Made by a program: the position numbers and the translations under genes. From Micromussa lordhowensis (Eukaryota > Cnidaria > Anthozoa > Scleractinia > Lobophylliidae), in assembly GCA_964020085.1 (NCBI GenBank), contig OZ026596.1, positions 46,800,803 to 46,864,802 on the forward strand: a stretch of DNA of 64,000 nucleotides. The letters run 5' to 3'. Of this stretch, positions 50,301-56,200 are shown in pieces. Under the pieces are notes generated by a model, which saw nothing but the letters and a program-made list of their open reading frames with translations, ran no database searches and was not told the DNA's origin. Within the stretch, counting starts at the first letter, position 1; each line of letters begins with the position of its first letter.

Positions 50301-53193
50301 ACAAAGCATGCGCGAATTCGCGAAACGCATTATTCACTCGGTAGGGGGTGAATAATGCTCATTAGCCAGATATAGCGAACCAATCAGATTGCTTAAAACA
50401 CCAAGATCACTGAGTGTGTATATACTAATACCATATATTTAATCAATCCCTTGTGACGCATATCTTTCCTGATGAGTGAAAATCTGCCAGAGTCACTCCA
50501 TTGTATAAAAATTCTGGGAAGTGCTCTGATCCGATGAATTATCAACCAATATCAGTAACTCCAGTTGTGGCCAAAGACTTTGAACGAATAATCTAAGATC
50601 AGCGATATCATTATCTAACTACCGGGTAATAACAACTTTCTCTCATACCATCAATCTGGGTTTTGTTCTTTGCATTCCATGCTTACGGCACTTATCAAAG
50701 CTACAGAGAGCTGGGCCATGGATATTGACCGTGGTCTTGTTAATGCCGTCATCTTTTTAGATCTCAAAAAGCATGATACAGTAGATCACAATATCTTGCT
50801 ACAAAAATTGCAATACCACGGAATTCATTGGTCCAGTCATCAATGGTTTGCTTTTTATTTAGATAATCAAGCTCAGATTTGTCTTATTCATTCTTGTAAG
50901 TCAACCCCGACATGTCTAAGATGTGGTGTTCCCCTGAGAACAATTTTGGGACTTCCTCTGTTTTTGATATATATTAATGACTTACCACACTGTCTTACAT
51001 ATTTGGAACCCACAATGTACGCGGATGACACTAGCCTGACACTTGCAAGCACTGACATTGAGCATACGACATTGAGCATATCAATTATTGCCTTAATCAC
51101 GACCTGAGTAATGTGTACGAATGGCTGTCAGCTAACAAACTTACCCTAAATATGACAAAACCCGAGTTTATGCTTATTGCATCACAATCTATAGAAAGTC
51201 GCTCTCTTACTATAAATGGGAACGCTGTAGAACAAGTAACCTCTACTAAAACTGTTGGAGTTTATGTCAATCAAAATATAAACTGGGAGTGCCATATTGA
51301 AAATATCTCTAAGAAGATAGCTTGTGCCATTGGTGCAATTAAGTGATTTCCGCATCTCACTCCATTTAATATTTTAAGTAAAGTTTAAATAGCCTGGTTC
51401 AACCACATTTTGATTATTGCAATGTAATGTGGGGAAACTGTAATAAGGGCCTTTCTGAAAAACTCCAAAGGCTTCAAAATTGCGCAGCTCACACCCTAAT
51501 GTCTGCAAGCTATGATAGTAATTTGGATGATTTGTTCCGGGCACTGGGGTGGCAAAGACTATATTTCAAAGATTGGAACAGAAGTCTATCCTAATGTATA
51601 AAACATTACATGGTATGACGCCTGATTATCTGAAATCAAGATTTGCATATCGTGACAATGTAAGTGCTTATCGTTTAAGGAATATTGAAAGCAAATTAAT
51701 TTTTCCACAGCCTCCAACTGATTTGTTGTTATTAATTCTTATTGCAGTTAAGTAGATAGGTAGATAGTATAGTAAAGTAACTTAATTAACTGATGGAAAA
51801 ACCATGAATAAATAAAGTGATCTTATCTTAATCTTGGTACATGAAAAGAATTTGATCACTCCACCCTCTCCTTACCCTTCCCCACCACTGACAATAAACT
51901 CCCATTTGTATTTAAGCCCTAAAAAGGTATACCTTCTTCCAGTATTATAGTCACCTGGTCGAGAGCATGATTTGTATTTGATGTCCTCACAGTATGCTAG
52001 GAAACTTGTGATCTTCATGAATTTACCAAGTGACTGTATCATTACAAGCATGTTTGGAGAGTTTTATGGTAAAGTTCCTTTAATGCAGCTAAAATAATTC
52101 AGATGGGACACCCTCTCCAAATAAAACCCACACAAAAGAAAAAATTCTTTAATACAATAAGCCCTCTCATGAATAAGCTTCCCCCAAAAAAACCTTTTAC
52201 ACAGGTATAAGCCCAGGGTTTATATGTGTGCATTAGTTGAAACCTAGATATCGACATCACACCTATGGGGAAAAAATTCTACATACTCACTGGTTCTAAG
52301 TTGACTCCCAGTCTCCTCGCAACTGCTGCAAACAAAACTGCTAGAGTAATGGGATTTCCAGTGCGATTTCTTATAACCTGAAAATGGCAAACACTGTGAT
52401 GAAACTGTAACAGCTTCCGGTAAAGTTGCAAAATACCTTTTGATTTGATTGACGTTCACCGTGATTAGTGCGTCAAATATTAGACAAACATAGCTCGTGT
52501 TCAGTTCAAGCTAAGACCCCTTGTGATCAAGATCTTAAGACAACTACTTAAAGCGAAAATCTCATAGGATATCAGGATCCACGAATGTTGGTAAGCAACA
52601 ATCTACTTATGTTCATAGCTATATTGTTACATAGATTTGTGATTCCATAGTGAGAGGTATAATTAGAATTTGACCGCTCTCGAGGCTTTCTATTAGCACA
52701 AGCAAATGTGTGATTACTTTCTAAGCTATTAACACAACGATATTTAGTGATTTCTTAATGTAATTATTTCAGTTGACTGCTTCAATTTGTATGAAAACAC
52801 CCTGAGGCCACAAGATTAGGAATAAAGTAAAGAGTCTTCTCCTATATTGGCTTGGTGTTAATTAGAGTTTCGACCGCACATGCAAGCAGCCTGGAAAAAC
52901 AAGATTTTTTATTTTGGCTTCCGTGAAACAGAATATGCAACTACTTTCTTAAATAAGAGTTTGTAGATAGTACAGTCAAACTCTCAGTCTACATGTAAGC
53001 AGATTACAAGCAAATTGTTTCAAAAGGTTGTAAATTCCCAGGCTGTCAGGATTCATAGAATCCAGGGATCATACAAGATCTTCTACATCTACATTAAGAG
53101 GGGTCCTGCAATCACAGCAAGACTTTAACAAAAATTAAAAGGAGAGGGAAGAGATAAATAATACATAATAATAATAATAATAATAATAATAAT

Positions 53194-53228
<35 letters not shown>

Positions 53229-56200
53229 GTATATAGACATTGCAAAAATTGAATATCCTGAACTTTCCTCAGGATGTTTAGTGAGATGTTATTTCTAATA
53301 ATACCATATTCAGTATAAGATCCTAAGTAAAATTTTAACCAAGGAATCCAAACACAATCTTTTGATGTCACAGTAAACACAAGTGAGTTTAAGAAAACTT
53401 AGAGTTTTATTAAGTGAACACATTCATTCTTCAAATTTACTCATCCGTAGGAATTCATGCCAACTGTTCAAGGGTACTTTGTGCAAATAATACAAATTTA
53501 TTCTCGCATAAGGAAAGCACACTTTTTACAGTGAAGTGTAACACTCACACTTTAGATTTTAAATCCAACCACTGCACTTTCTGTAAAAATCTTATTACAA
53601 CTGCATGTTTTGTTTTCACAAGTAAAAATAAGTTATCACAAAAAGGCATTTTGTTGTCATTATGACAATACCATACCTGATAAAGCATCGAGTTGTCCTT
53701 TTTATAGTATTCACTGACATTGCCTTTAAACAGCAGCTGTTGATATAACACATGCTTAAGACAATCCAAGATTCTCAAACATGCCGTAGGATGTGTCACT
53801 GTCCCAAACTCCTCATTACTTTGAGCCATTCGTTCTTCCAGTGGGGCTGTGGATGTGCTGTTTGTACTGCTGCTATTACCACGAAGACTCTCTTGCACAG
53901 TACAAGCAATTCTATCAAGCTCCACATATGTATCATTTCCATCAATGTCCTCCTCATTCAGAATCCATCTTGCAATCAACATGGCACCTGTAAAAAGCAG
54001 GAGAGTAGTCCTAAACCTAAGAAACAAGCTCTTGAAATTTTAAATTAAATCAACTAAACATGCCTTGTCTTCATTTCACCTTTTTCCAGATGCTGCTGGT
54101 CTTCAGGTAATGCCAGAAACCTCTTCCATTCATCTCTAAGCTGGTGAATTTTAAGGTGGGAATGCATCTTTCTGGCATAATGTCGGTGAGTCAAATTGAC
54201 TTTGCTACAAGACAAATACAATGATTGTCTCTATCATCACCCCATTTTACAGTCTTTCCAGTAAAACTGTGAACACCAGAGGAAATATTGTTAATATTAT
54301 CTATTCTTTGCTTATACATAAGCTGAAATAGAAAAGAATAATATTTCAGCATTTGGAAATGGTAAAAATGAAGATTTGTCATGGAAGAAAAAGCCAGCTT
54401 GTTGTTTCGCGTCAAGTCGTGATTAATCCATGTTGCAGTTTCCCGGTTATCTAGTGCGGTTTCATCTGGCATCTGATTGGTTGCAAAACAATAAACATTC
54501 CAGAATTAATTCAATAAATGACGAAATAAAAAACTCATTAAATCTTAAAGAATTTACTTCGAAATTGAAATCCACGTTCTTGGATTAGAGTGCTAACGCT
54601 TGCTCTTGCTTCTGTTGTTGCTGCGCTGCTTTTTCAGTCTCAATATTTTTGTTCTGCCATTGACAGTTTACATTCTAGTTTTACGGGAAAGACTGTAAAA
54701 GGTGTGCTTTAAGAGTCTAAGAGTGAGCAGGCAGGGTACCCACAGAACATTTATCAACAGTATTAGGTGCTCAAGAGTCTGAAGCATTTTACAACACAGC
54801 AAAGAGATTCGTCAGCAGGGAATGCAATGATTTTTGACTCACAGTTCAAGCTCAATATTTTGTTGGGTTTACAGTTTGTATAAGCAACAGCAAGTGTCAA
54901 ACAACAGTAACAACATTGCACATAAAATTATTTCTTCATCTTACCAGTGATCTCCTTGTAAAAGTTCATTCAAAGAATCATTAACATGACAACAAAGATG
55001 AGGATTCTCATTTACTAGATGTACAATTTTGTCAAGTTCTGTTTTGGAGACCTCAGCCTTTGTGTAATATTTTTTTGACATAATTTCCAAAGCATGGTGA
55101 ATTTTGTGTTCTATCAGCATTCTGTCTCTGTATATTGACAACCAGTCTTCTTTTGGCATGGTTCTCCAAAAACACCACCTGTAAATAACAACAACAAAAA
55201 TAAACAACTGTCTACACTGGCCCCTCAGACAGCTAACCAGCAAAGCAAGTTGATGTAGTACAATAGAGCTTTAGTTCCAATGATGGTGTGCATGCAGAAA
55301 CTACAGTCAAAATGTTTATTTGGACATGCTTACAAGACTGATGTTGAGGTGCGGTGGCCTCATGGTTAGTCCATTCGACTCCAGATCGAGCAGTCCAGGT
55401 TCGAGCCCTGGCTGGGGACATTGTGTTGTGTTCTTAGGCCAGACACTTTACCCTCACAGCGCCTCTCTCCACCCAGGGGTATAAATGGGTGCTGGTGACC
55501 TATAATGCTGGGGGTAATCCTACAATGGACTACCATCACATCCAGGAAGGAGTAGAAATACTCCTAGTTGCTTCATGCTACAGAAACCAGGATAAGCTCC
55601 AGCCTGATGGGCCCCTTGGCTTGTATAAAGACCTTACCTTTACCTTGACCTTACAAGACTGATGCTAAATAATATTCTATTATTTGGATACCGTGCAGTA
55701 GACTGTTCAAAACCTCTCTAATTATGCATGCAAAAGAAAAAGCGAGGAGTGCAAAGCACACTGGGGTGGGGGGTGGGGTTTGAAAGTGAAGCAAGCAAGA
55801 AGAATAGAGAGATTGTAGCTCCGCCCCTTGACCAATAAAATTTGAGTGGTAAATTGCTTGTTTAATTGATTACAATTATCAGTTTGCAAACAACAACACA
55901 TATGTGCGTTTGGGTGTTAAGATCGTTGTCTCAGATGACTTCTTCAACTCTGAAAAAAAAGCTGCTTAAAAGGGGGAAAAGCCGAAATCAAGCAGTCCTT
56001 CCTATTTTTGTAGGATATGTGCTTTTCCCTTCGAGAATCTTGGCCAGATGTCTTACATATCTGTGGAGAATTTATTACGAAGATTTTACACGGTGTGGCA
56101 CTCGTCAACTACAATGAGCATGACACAATTGTGTACGGAGAATCTATAACATGTTTTGGAATTATTTTGTATCCAAAAAGTCTTCTGCTGTCATCCCAAA

